A stretch of 64,000 nucleotides of DNA. It comes from Amyelois transitella. Its lineage: Eukaryota > Arthropoda > Insecta > Lepidoptera > Pyralidae. The notes beneath the pieces were generated by a model. It searched no databases, was not told the origin of the DNA, and saw only the letters and a program-made list of their open reading frames with translations. This document shows, piece by piece, positions 10,658-20,469 of the stretch (positions are counted from its first letter, which is position 1; every line of letters begins with the position of its first letter). The stretch is from contig NC_083510.1 in assembly GCF_032362555.1 (NCBI RefSeq), forward strand, positions 5,483,501 through 5,547,500, read 5' to 3'. The position numbers were made by a program, and so were the translations under genes.

Positions 10658-11591
10658 AATCAAGGAGCTTCATGGGACATGCATGATTACGCCGCATTGA
10701 AATCAAGAGAGCGATGTTTACCTATAGCCCCCCTACGTTGCTCCACAGGGCTATGGTGACTTTTATTTACCGTCGGGAATTCGACTCTCGGATACGATAC
10801 GATAGGATTACGATTAATTATGGATTCCGGTCTAGTTTCATGATGCCTACTCTTGGGTAAAAACACGTTTGTTCCTTATACCTAAGACACAACAATTCGT
10901 ACGAGTAATACTAACACTGCTACAGTTACTTTTTAGTCTGCACTCTATTTTCGTTGAATAATAGGTACTGACGTACTTAGTAAGGTACTTCGGTCATATT
11001 TTTTGATGACTACCTAACTAGAATAATCTATTCTATTGATCATATGTAGGTAAATACTTACTTATGTTATACAGAAAAGATTGAGGTAGGTACATATATC
11101 TGTAACAAATAAAGTCCAGTAAGACCGATATTGGCACAGCAACGGACAAAACCTAACCTTTTTTCCTATTGGGCCCTACGCAAGTTAGATAGACACAATG
11201 CTTAAGTTTCTCTTGATATATGTAGTGTCCTTGTACATAAATATAATCCATTTTCGGGGCAGATACAGCCAATTCTTGAAGATAGAAAGGGCGTGTTCAG
11301 CTAGCTGAATGGCATGACGTGACAAACTTTGTACATAATTAAATCATTTCCAGTTTTGTTTGAGACCCAAGAAATTGTAACTATATACCTATAGTATGTG
11401 AAATTTATAATTTTTTTTAAGATTCCTATTTACGGTTATAGGCCACCTAATGTCAGTGCCTATGTATCATTGATACGATGTGCGTCAGGATAAATAATCA
11501 GGAAATGATTACTTACATGAGTTTTAAATTACATGAAGTTAATAAAAAACAATATGTCTTTTTTAATTTTTATTACATTTTAACAGTAAAT
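10658..11591. other. Intergenic, downstream of RpL37
   Basis: No gene seen. A degenerate fragment of the SINE-like family lies at about 11255-11340. The remainder is AT-rich with many GTAGGTA-like words, a general feature of the window. The minus-strand polyadenylation signal of RpL37 (AATAAA) falls at 11569-11574. Confidence 0.4.
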
Positions 11592-13596
11592 CTACGAGGA
11601 GGCTACAGCTTTTTTAGGTGTAGGTTTGCCTTCCTTGAATCCATTACGGAAACGCCTCCTGACAATCTTGAGGTGACGCATGCGGCCGGTTCCTGTGGTC
11701 TTCCTGCGCTTAGCTTTCACTGACCAATGGTCTGAAATTAATTAAAAATAATTTCTTTAAAATTTAATCTTCCATTGCTGCAACAAAGTGCTGGTTGTTT
11801 CCTGCAGTTTGTAAAAAATGTAGAGAATCAAGATTATTCTTTTAGGCAAATCTACTTTACCTAGTTAGTTAGTCTACCCAGGGTCATATTATTTTTTAAT
11901 AAGGTTTATTTTATGAGTAATTTCTCACTGATAGGTAGGTACTTAGTTGGTGAACAATGAACTTTGCTCTGATTACAGATAATCAAGAAGTAAATTTAAT
12001 TATCACCCACCATCAATTTGCAACCACATGACACTAAGTTGTGTATCCTTACTTATACATACTATAAATGGGAAATTCTGCCTTTGTCTTTGGAAAATTC
12101 TGTCCCACCTTCACAGGTAAACCACTGGACCAAATCAGATTTTTGTATGCATTTAATTAAAAACCCGCTTTCTTTAAGATTTCTAAAAAAGGATACTCTC
12201 TTTTTCGAAAATCAATCTCAAAATATGAAAGATTGCATGAAATTTATCATAAATTCTACCGTGCAAAGTCAGAGCAGGTTGCCAGTGTTCTATAAAATAT
12301 GGTCATTATGTATGAACTGTATGAAACATCAATAATAATAACACTGGCTGTTCAGTTTTATCATTATTTTTCTTCAATTTCTATACCTACATTAACAAGA
12401 AAATATTCCATATGAAGAACATTTCCTCAATCAGAGTAGGATTGTTAACATCAAGAAACTGGTGGTGGTGCCATGTGGTTCCCAATACCAATAGAAAAAA
12501 GAATAGGACTCCTCCATCTCATTCCATGGATGTCGTAAAAGGTGACTAAGGGATAGGCTTATAAACTTGGGATTCTTCTTTTAGGCTTGCAACCTGTCCG
12601 TTTATATGAATCTCAATTCTATCAGTAAGCCAAACAGCTGATCATGGCCAATGTGATTAAATTTAATGTATGTATAAGAAACTGAATTTCTAAATCAGTT
12701 CTTACATTATTACAATCACTACATTTTTTTTCTGTCTGTATGTATGCGCTATCTAATCTTGGAAAGTTTTAGATTAATTTTGTTTCTGTTAGAATACATT
12801 TCTGAATGTTTATATTAGGGATGTCACGAATGTCACTTTCGTCGCATTCGCGAATGCGGATGTCTGATTTAGAAAAAAATTATGAATTACTAATTAAAAA
12901 AATTTTGAAGAAAATTATGGATTGTAATTATTAGGGACTGATAACAGTGTAAAGATGGATCATATAACTGATGGAGTTCATATTGGTTAAGATTTGACCC
13001 CTTCTAATAGAAATCATGAAGGCGAAAGTAACTCTCTGTTATGCTTTCACGCCTTAACCACTGGACCGTTCTTCATAAAATTTTGTATAGAGATGGAATT
13101 GACCCTGAGAAAGATTATAGGCTATATTTAAAAAGAACCCTGTAAAAATAACATAGAACCCATAATGCGACAAAAAAATATGACTTACATGATCGCAATT
13201 TCGCTGCAGGATATCCACATTGGGCACATTTCGATTTCTGGATATGGTATGATGATCTACCGCATCTCCTGCATAACGTATGGGTCTTGTTACGGCGCTT
13301 GCCAAAGCTTGAAGTACCCTTCGTCTGAAATAAACATAGTATATAGGTTATAATCAAGCCTGGCTTTATCTCTGGATATGTAAAAATAAACCATATCACT
13401 AAAATATAAATCGTAAGTCAAGGATTTTATAAAGAAAAAAAGCAGAAATCACTTCAATTTTCTATGATTAAATTAGATAAAACTTATAAAATATAGCGAG
13501 TGAGTACCATTTTGTCAGAATTGACAATTCAAAAAGGCAACAAAATTCAACAACTGTGACTAAATGTCAAAGTCAAATAAAATGACCACATACCAT
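11592..13596 (-). CDS. RpL37: Ribosomal protein L37 (eL37)
   Basis: Minus-strand gene with three coding exons. Exon 1 is probably just the ATG at 13594-13596, followed by GTATGT; exon 2 is 13189-13324; exon 3 is 11592-11731. Phases agree and give 92 residues, the normal eL37 length. Seen: [20 protein letters not shown], zinc-binding cysteines in CRRCG and CAQCG, then [20 protein letters not shown] and a lysine-rich end. The protein binds rRNA near the peptide exit side of the 60S subunit. Splitting after the start codon is common in ribosomal protein genes and fits the clean CAG acceptor at exon 2. An out-of-frame ATG sits 14 bases upstream of the proposed start, so exon 1 is the weak point. 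Intron 2 holds a truncated SINE-like copy. The 3' UTR is only about 25-30 bases. Confidence 0.93.
12468..12660 (+). repeat. SINE-like copy in RpL37 intron 2
   Basis: Starts near GGTGCCATGTGGTTCCC and matches the family through CATGGATGTCGTAAAAGG and CAGCTGATCATGGCCAA. The 3' tail is missing or decayed. Confidence 0.7.
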
Positions 13597-13867
13597 AGAT
13601 GACAACCATAGTCAAAGAATTTTACTAATTTTACTAAAGCCTAGTCATAGAATCTCGCAATGAAATGCCCACGAAATACCATTTAAAATTTAAATTATTT
13701 TTAAATGGTATTTCGTGTTTAATTTTAGTGTTATTAGTATATGGAGCAAAAAAAACATGAACGAGAAAGATATGTACCTAGTGGTCCAAGTAGTGGTATG
13801 AAAAGCCTTAATTTGTGGTTAAATGTAAATTTTGACTGGCAACGTCCCTTTCGCATTCTATTTATTA

Positions 13868-14160
13868 CTAGCTGTGCCCGCAACTTGGTCCGCGTGGAAT
13901 AGCTATTTTGGGCATTATTGAAGCCCTCAAGGGTGAATAATTTTCCCCGTATATTTCACATTTTCCATTAGGTATTTATTTGCTCCTCATAGTTGCAGCG
14001 AGATGTTATATAGCCTGAAGCCTACCTCGATTAATGGTCTATTTAACGCAAAAAGAATTTTTCAATTAGAACCAGTAGTTCCTGGGATTAGCGCGTTCAA
14101 ACAAACAAACAAACTCTTCAGCTTTATTTAGTATTTTTAGTATAGATAAATATAATAATC
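13868..14160 (-). mobile_element. Helitron-like non-autonomous fragment
   Basis: On minus the sequence ends ...GGGCACAGCTAG followed by T, the CTRR-type 3' end expected of Helitrons. The body (GGAATAGCTATTTTGGGCA, GCCCTCAAGGGTGAATAATT, GTTGCAGCGAGATG) is shared with a shorter copy at 51335-51490. Similar units are widespread in Lepidoptera. No Rep/helicase gene is present. Confidence 0.6.
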
Positions 14161-14179
14161 AATTATTTATAGCTTTTTA

Positions 14180-14430
14180 TATCGATTCAAAAATTAAGAA
14201 GTTCCATACAAACTTGCACCCCCTATTTCATCCCCTTGGGATCGAATTTCAGGATAAAAAGTATCCTATATTCTAATCCAGGTTACTAACTATATCTGTG
14301 CCGAATTTCGTTCAGATCCGTTCGGTAGAATTTGCGTGATGCGCGTACAAACATAGACAGACAGACGGACAGACAGAGACAGAAAAAAAATTGTTTTGGC
14401 TTCTATTGACCCTAAAAGATCCCTAATATT
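14180..14430. repeat. Dispersed repeat with CAGA-rich core
   Basis: Includes CTATTTCATCCCCTTGGG, CCGAATTTCGTTCAGATCCG and a run of CAGACAGACGGACAGACAG. The wording is typical of moth interspersed repeats, but there is no second full copy in the window, so the boundaries are approximate. Confidence 0.45.
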
Positions 14431-14759
14431 TTTTTTTCTTAAATATCTTCAATGTACAGACAAAGTTCAGTTACAGTTTTATTATTATGTATGAATTATT
14501 TATAATTAAGTCGATACCTAATTTTTTAAATTCTTATGTCAATAGTGTCAACTGTCAAATTAAATTTGATCCAATCAAAATCAATTAATTTATTGTCATG
14601 TCATGTCATCCATCATGTGTGCGTTCAATGCGGAAGCTTATACCTACTAAAATTAAGTATCTCTAAAAGTTATTTTATCGTTTAATTTTTATAAAATTAA
14701 ATCCTGAAAAAGTTATCTTAACTTAAACGTAGCAATAGAATAATAACACAAATTGCAAT

Positions 14760-14853
14760 CGTAGCAAGTTTCGTGAAAATTACGCGCTGTTTCATTTTTC
14801 TGTTTGTTGTATCTGCGACTTGATCAGATTCCTTTGCATTCACAGAAATTAAG
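14760..14853 (+). other. Probable 5' UTR exon of the PSMG3/GPN2 transcript
   Basis: A strong donor AAG|GTAAAT follows 14853, and a good acceptor (TTCTTCTTTTAG) precedes 15445, 13 bases before the PSMG3 ATG. The exon's 5' limit is not visible, so the start given is a guess. Confidence 0.4.
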
Positions 14854-15457
14854 GTAAATATGAATGAATTACGATTATCTTTATTTATTTATGAAACTTG
14901 ATTTATGAAAGCCCGCAAAATTTGATTGCTATTGGAATTTTGAGATATTTAGGAAATAGAGCTTAGGTACTTTTTTCAGAAGTTGGTTACTTAAGCTGTA
15001 AAATTGTTGGTTACATTTAAGCAGTGGCTCATTTTTTTTTAAATTATCGATTTGTGTTTAAAATAAGATGGGTGTTGAATTGAATAAAGAATTACCAATA
15101 GCAGGCATAAAAAAGGGAATTTTAAAACAATGAGGTCATGTTGTGAGTATACATCGAAACATATTATCTAAGCTTATATATGCTTGCATAAAATAATGAA
15201 GAATGTGTATGAACTAAAAGAAGTAGGTACTTAAAGAAATCATGGCAAGTGTAAAAATCTATTTTTATACGTCACCCATTTTAAACCATACTAAACTTTT
15301 CTAACTTAATATGAACAGGTTATTTACTTTTATATTGAGAAAATTTTTAGTTTATCTTATTTATTTTGGTTAATCATAATTGTCTATTAGTTCCATCTGA
15401 AATATATACTATATCACATATTTATTTGATACTTCTTCTTTTAGATACATAGAGAAG

Positions 15458-15877
15458 ATGGAACTTCTAGATGTTATGAAAAACTTAACAATAAAAACTG
15501 ATCAATCAGAAAGTAAGCAACAGTTGTTTAAATCCATAGCGGCAGATATTGATGATGTCCATACTGAAATTGTTATTGCTGAATATTCAGATAAAATGCT
15601 ACTAATTATATCACAATTTCAAAAAATTGGCAGTATGTTGATGATACAAAAAGATCAAATCCATAGTCCACTTGGTACAAATGATATATATACAACAAAA
15701 GTTATTTTTGGTGCTACAGGAGAAGAGCAACAAGTTGCTGCGAGGTACCTGGCAGAAGCAATTAATATCACAAAGCCCTTGTGTTTATTTATTAACCTAA
15801 AGACATATGACATTGAAACAGTGAAAGCTTGCAAGGATATTATACTGGATATCAAAAAAAAAGAAGAAAATAACTAA
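15458..15877 (+). CDS. Psmg3: Proteasome assembly chaperone 3-like (PSMG3)
   Basis: Single coding exon, 139 residues, close to PSMG3 length (~122 in human). PSMG3 works with PSMG4 to help assemble the alpha ring of the 20S proteasome in the cytosol. The middle matches the family pattern: a VIAEYSDKMLLIISQFQKIG beta segment, then the characteristic TTKVIFGATGEEQQVAARYL, then PLCLFINLKTYD near the C-terminus. The family is small and diverged, so the call rests on this order of blocks and length. The stop codon TAA (15875-15877) is one base before the GPN2 start at 15879, in another frame. Both therefore almost surely share one mRNA. Confidence 0.78.
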   Translation: MELLDVMKNLTIKTDQSESKQQLFKSIAADIDDVHTEIVIAEYSDKMLLIISQFQKIGSMLMIQKDQIHSPLGTNDIYTTKVIFGATGEEQQVAARYLAEAINITKPLCLFINLKTYDIETVKACKDIILDIKKKEENN

Positions 15878-15878
15878 C

Positions 15879-16778
15879 ATGGCTCTACAAGAAGCAAAAA
15901 GATTTAAACCTGTACATAAATATTATGGCCAGCTGGTTCTTGGTCCACCTGGTGCTGGTAAAACAACATACTGTTCAAAGATGGCTCAACTGTTAAAAAA
16001 CATCGGCAGAAAAGTTGTGATTGTAAATTTGGATCCTGCTAATGACCTCATGTCCTATAAGCCAGACATTGATGTGCGTACATTGATTGATTTTGAAGAA
16101 GTAATGGAGAAGAAAAAACTGGGCCCCAATGGAGCATTATTATATTGCATGGAATATCTAGAGAAAAATATAGACTGGCTCCTTAATCAGATAGAGAATG
16201 ATAACTGCACAAATTTTATTTTTGATATGCCTGGCCAGGTGGAACTTTACTGCCATCATGACAGTTTGTGCAAAATATTCTCAAAGTTGACTGAAGCAAA
16301 TCTACAGCTGTGTGTGGTTCATTTAGTTGATTCTCACCATTGCTCTGATGCTGGGAAATTTATAGCAGCTTTGATGTTATCCTTAAGTGCTATGTTAAAA
16401 ATAGGTTTACCACATATTAATTTACTCACAAAAGTGGACCTTTTGAAAAAACATGTTGATAAGTTACATTTTGGCATAGATTTCTATACTGAAGTCTTAG
16501 ATTTAAGTTATCTTCTTGATTGTTTAGACACAGATAAGTTTACTAATAAGTATAAAAAGCTTAATGGTGCATTTGTTTCAATTATTGAAGATTATAGCCT
16601 AGTTAGTTTCCAGCTTGTCAATGTGATGAAACAAGAAAGCTTAGTTAAAGTTAAGAATTTAGTGGATAAGGCCAATGGGTATGTCTTCAAAGCAGATGAA
16701 GGAAGAAACGTAACTAGTATGTTGGCCTGCGCCATGGGTGTTGAAGAACCATCTGATTATGATCTTACAAATTTCTAA
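15879..16778 (+). CDS. GPN2: GPN-loop GTPase 2
   Basis: Single-exon gene of 299 residues (human GPN2 about 310). GPN GTPases dimerise and assist assembly and nuclear import of RNA polymerases. Motifs seen: G1/P-loop GPPGAGKT (residues 22-29), LDPAND (51-56), the diagnostic Gly-Pro-Asn insert at 82-84 (KLGPNGAL), G3 DMPGQVELY (116-124), and G4 TKVD in LLTKVDLLKKH. GPN2 rather than GPN1 or GPN3 is preferred because of NLDPANDLMSYKPDIDVRTL and VHLVDSHHCSDAGKFIAALM. The start ATG follows the PSMG3 stop by a single base (TAACATGG). The stop codon overlaps the first AATAAA signal (16777-16782), so the 3' UTR may be very short. Confidence 0.95.
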   Translation: MALQEAKRFKPVHKYYGQLVLGPPGAGKTTYCSKMAQLLKNIGRKVVIVNLDPANDLMSYKPDIDVRTLIDFEEVMEKKKLGPNGALLYCMEYLEKNIDWLLNQIENDNCTNFIFDMPGQVELYCHHDSLCKIFSKLTEANLQLCVVHLVDSHHCSDAGKFIAALMLSLSAMLKIGLPHINLLTKVDLLKKHVDKLHFGIDFYTEVLDLSYLLDCLDTDKFTNKYKKLNGAFVSIIEDYSLVSFQLVNVMKQESLVKVKNLVDKANGYVFKADEGRNVTSMLACAMGVEEPSDYDLTNF

Positions 16779-17391
16779 TAAATTATCATTGTGTCATAAT
16801 AATTTCTTTTATTTTAAAATTTATATGTTGATCAAAATTTTTTCACCTTTTCTACACACAAACTGACTTCCCCAATATCCATTATAGGTGCTTGGCCATC
16901 CACACATTGGTTATCCGCATTTAAGATGGATTGGTGTTATAGAGTATGAATAAAAGTAGGCGGACTAAACAAATATACAAGGAGAGTGACCTCATATTAT
17001 TGACTGAAATTGAATAAATATGTGCCGTGTGCCGGTTCCCGCACCAATAAAAAACAATAGGACCACTCTATCTCGTTCCCATGGATGTCGTAAAAGCCGA
17101 CTCAGGGATAGGCTTATAAACTTGGGATTCTTATTTTGGGCGATGGGCTAGCAATGTACTAAATTTGATCAAAATGCGTACAGTAGGTAAATAGAAACAG
17201 TAACAAACATACACATCCTTCCTCAAAAACTCGCATTAATATTATACCTAAGTCTAATAATAATAAACTCCTCCGTTTCTTACTGAACATCCCAAAGCAA
17301 TGGCACTTGTAGTTGTAGATATTATGAAATTTTACCAAACTTCTCGTCTTGCAACATTATTACATTATTGAAATGATGTAAAAAGTGGAAG
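16779..17391 (+). other. GPN2/SWI5 intergenic with SINE-like fragment and SWI5 leader
   Basis: Contains a 3'-truncated SINE-like copy at about 17027-17160. Near 17340-17391 there may be a short non-coding first exon of the SWI5-like gene: a donor (GGAAG|GTATAT) follows 17391, and the acceptor TTCTTACAG ends at 17479. A short upstream ATGATGTAA frame lies in this leader. Confidence 0.4.
17027..17160 (+). repeat. SINE-like copy, 3'-truncated
   Basis: Runs from TGCCGTGTGCCGGTTCCCGC to GGCGATGGGCTAGCAA and then stops matching the family. Confidence 0.7.
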
Positions 17392-17479
17392 GTATATACC
17401 AACCCGGTAGTTAGGTTAGGTTTTTAATATTGGTTTTCAATGAGTGCTAGTAATGTCATATATATACTTATTCTTACAG

Positions 17480-17692
17480 ATGCCTAAAATTAAGAAAGAT
17501 GAATGGGAGAAATTGATAGCGAAAGAAATGCAATTGGACAATCTTCTCAGTGATAAAAAGGCTATTCAGGTTATGCTTCTTCACCAATATAACGATATTA
17601 AAGATGCAACGCAAGTAGTGATCAATCACATAGCAAATATAGAAGGAACAACTGTAACTAAAATACACAAAAGGCTGCACCTTTATGATTGA
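17480..17692 (+). CDS. swi5: DNA repair protein SWI5-like
   Basis: A 70-residue protein whose second half matches the conserved Swi5 C-terminus: MLLHQYNDIKDATQVVINHI, then GTTVTKIHKRLHLYD. Swi5 pairs with Sfr1 and stabilises Rad51 filaments during homologous recombination. The first half is a basic, helical stretch (KKDEWEKLIAKEMQLDN). The ATG lies directly after a TTCTTACAG acceptor, so I start the CDS there. An in-frame upstream start at 17444 would run through the likely intron (17392-17479). Length is close to fission yeast Swi5 (85). The TGA stop is followed immediately by AATAAA (17693-17698), so the 3' UTR is tiny. It converges with FAM120. Confidence 0.8.
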   Translation: MPKIKKDEWEKLIAKEMQLDNLLSDKKAIQVMLLHQYNDIKDATQVVINHIANIEGTTVTKIHKRLHLYD

Positions 17693-20469
17693 AATAAAAG
17701 GCATTTCATAATGATGGAACGTTTTATTTGAAGACAAATACAACTCTTTACAATTAAAATTCATCCAATTTTTTTGTGTTCATAAACTGAAATAGTAATG
17801 AACTTTTTTAAAATTTTACATTGCAGGTTTACATTCTTAAGTTATAAGTGTTTTCAAAAAAGCCACAGTTCCATGTTTGCTACTTCAATTACGAAAAATG
17901 TTATTACATGACAAGTCTAATACATTTCGATTATATTATGTTGACAATATTAAAGTGACCATTGTCAGCAAACAAGTTTATAAAATGTAGTAAAGATATA
18001 CTGCTGAATCTAAAACTATAGCGAAGTAATGGTTTTAAAAGAAAACATAAAATCTACCTCCTTGAATCACAACTAATGTTACATTAAAACATGACAAATA
18101 TTTAAGTGGTTCAAATGTAACGAAATAAAAGGCGATTAATAAAATTTTTCCACATATAAAGTGGATTGAATGTGCCTTGTATAATCATTTTATATGTTGA
18201 GAAAACATTACCAACCACGTTATAATTATGCTATGAACCCTCTAACATACTTTAATGATGTTACACATAATTCTTAAAGAAATCAAAATACATTGAAGTT
18301 AAAACTCTAATCTACACATTGTGTTTATTTGAATAAGCAAGCAATAATATATAGGTTGTAATAATGTAATATAAATGTTTAATATAATGTGCATATCGCA
18401 TCTAGCGACAGCCAGCGAATACTTAGCAATGTATGAGCGCCCACATGCAACCGGGCGCTCTGTTACAGGGTCTCTACAGACCTCTACTCTCTCCCACTGA
18501 TCCAGTGGTCGACTTGTACTCCGTACGAAGTCAGATGCTTTATAACTATAAAGTCAATGGACAGCGCCGTGGCTGCTACAAAATGTGCAATACACCCTTG
18601 ATGTTTGATTGTTAAAATCAATTATATGTTATAGTAGCAACATATTTGTCTATATTCTTGGCCAGGTTTCAGGTAAGCGTTCCAAAAATTGTAAAGTCTT
18701 CATTAAGTTCCATTCTCGATTATCGTTAACTGTCCAATTTCAAAAGATCGTGCGCTCGCAATGGAATGTAACGTTGATAATTGTGACAGTTTTACACTCA
18801 ATCGAGTTTCATAGCAAGACTTGGATGTCTCATTATTTTTGTTAGTCATTCCAGCTAAATTTAAGTATAACAATATAACAAATTTACAAAAATACATATA
18901 AATTGAAGAGAACATTCGCAAGTCTGACTCCCCGAAAATGCATATAAATATATCACTAACAATCTAAGATTTCCTATCGAAATAATACCCTATAGGATGT
19001 GGAAAAGACAGATTGCGAATGTACTTTCAGTTTCATCAAACGTCTATCGTTAGACTTAAATCTACGGGTTTCAGACTCGTTTCAGGCAGTCCCTCAGATT
19101 TCAAAGCACCAACAGTCATTCAATAAATGCAATTTTACACTATCTTAACCTTGCCTACAATTATGGCGACGATAACCTGGCATTATACCAACCATTCTAT
19201 GGTAATAGTCATCGAACATAATTATAGGATACACAGTCCGTCACAAAATATTATATAGTAGTCCTATCACAGGTTGCTATGGTACAACAAGAATTGAATA
19301 CAAGTAAGACATTTCGAAATATACAATACAACATCAAAATTTTACTATAAAACAGTAATTGGTTGATAAATTTACGGTATTGGTCACATCAAATGAAATT
19401 TATTTCCCCAATTTTGTGAAAGACTGTTTATTCCATTTACACTCCTTCCTATTCAACAATCAACGCCTAAATAATATACCAAGAATTCCAAAAACAAGTC
19501 TGAAAACAATTTGGTTTCATCTATGCAATCGACAGTCGTATACATCATACATCATGTACTTAATTTGCAATTAATCTTATTTTTGTAGAATACTCACTTC
19601 ATGACTGGATGGATTTTATAGACGAAACCAGCCTTAAAATAAAAAATAATGATTTGGTAAATTGTAAATATACTATATGTAAATAAATAATGCTGACTCA
19701 GTACCTCATATGCTTAAAAATAAAACATATTATATACTAAGCCATCTCACTTTTCAATCAAACGACTTAACAACCAACATTAGTTTATTAATATATATTT
19801 TCTAATTATCACTTGTCAAAAACGGGTGCTGTTGGGTTCTTATTTCGGAGATATTTTTCTACCTCAATCAACAGAACCTGTCTCTTAATGGATTTTGATA
19901 CTTGCTTTGATATTACAGATCTAGTAAAGTAAGGCTAGAGGTTATGTGGTGCTTATAAGGCAAATATCAAAACATCCTAAGAGGTATTAAGTCTCATTAG
20001 GGATTATCGAGACAAAAACATTGCCTCGGTTGTCGTTTGTTTTAATATTATAATTAATTAACACACTGTGTCAATTAAAGTAATATAAAATCAGTCTCAA
20101 ATTTGGGAAGTCTTTTAGATCTTCAGGCACGTATACGTCATGTCTGTTGGGTACTCACCTCACAAACAAGAAATTCTGTGGAATATTTTGTTAATTATCC
20201 TGTTTACAATTATGCTATGCAACCCAAACAAAGACGTGCTAAAACACTGCTATTGAGATGTTGTCAAATTCCCAAGAAGTTAGTTAAAATGAATGCTAGT
20301 GAAGGCATTGTCATATTACTTTTGCTCCCTCACTAGCAACAAAATGTAATAATAAATTGTAATTATGGTAAGCTTTCCTCAAACTACATGAAATAACTTT
20401 AAATATTGAAACAAAATATTAGACAAAACTACTTTGAAAGACAATGAAGGTTACCTTAGAAGGATATAT
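17693..20469 (-). other. Probable long 3' UTR of the FAM120 gene
   Basis: About 2.8 kb with no recognisable gene or repeat, lying downstream of the FAM120 stop. A minus-strand AATAAA at 17723-17728 offers a distal polyadenylation site only a few bases past the SWI5 signal, so the two mRNAs probably abut or overlap tail to tail. The short open frames here (e.g. 18433-18615, 19359-19574, 20103-20336) look like chance. Confidence 0.45.

Larger units (their letters stand above)
13597..14750. promoter_or_regulatory. Divergent region between RpL37 and the PSMG3/GPN2 unit
   Basis: This block separates two head-to-head genes, so promoters must lie at both edges. The middle (13868-14410) is filled by a Helitron-like fragment and another dispersed repeat with CAGACAGACGGACAGACAG. 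A 22-base imperfect inverted repeat around AATACCATTTAAAA lies at about 13675-13715. No TATA box could be assigned. Confidence 0.35.

Noticed and set aside
12018-12335. 105-codon open frame in RpL37 intron 2
   Set aside because: No domain, no neighbouring exons, odd composition (His/Lys/Phe/Ser mix), antisense to the gene; looks like chance in AT-rich DNA.
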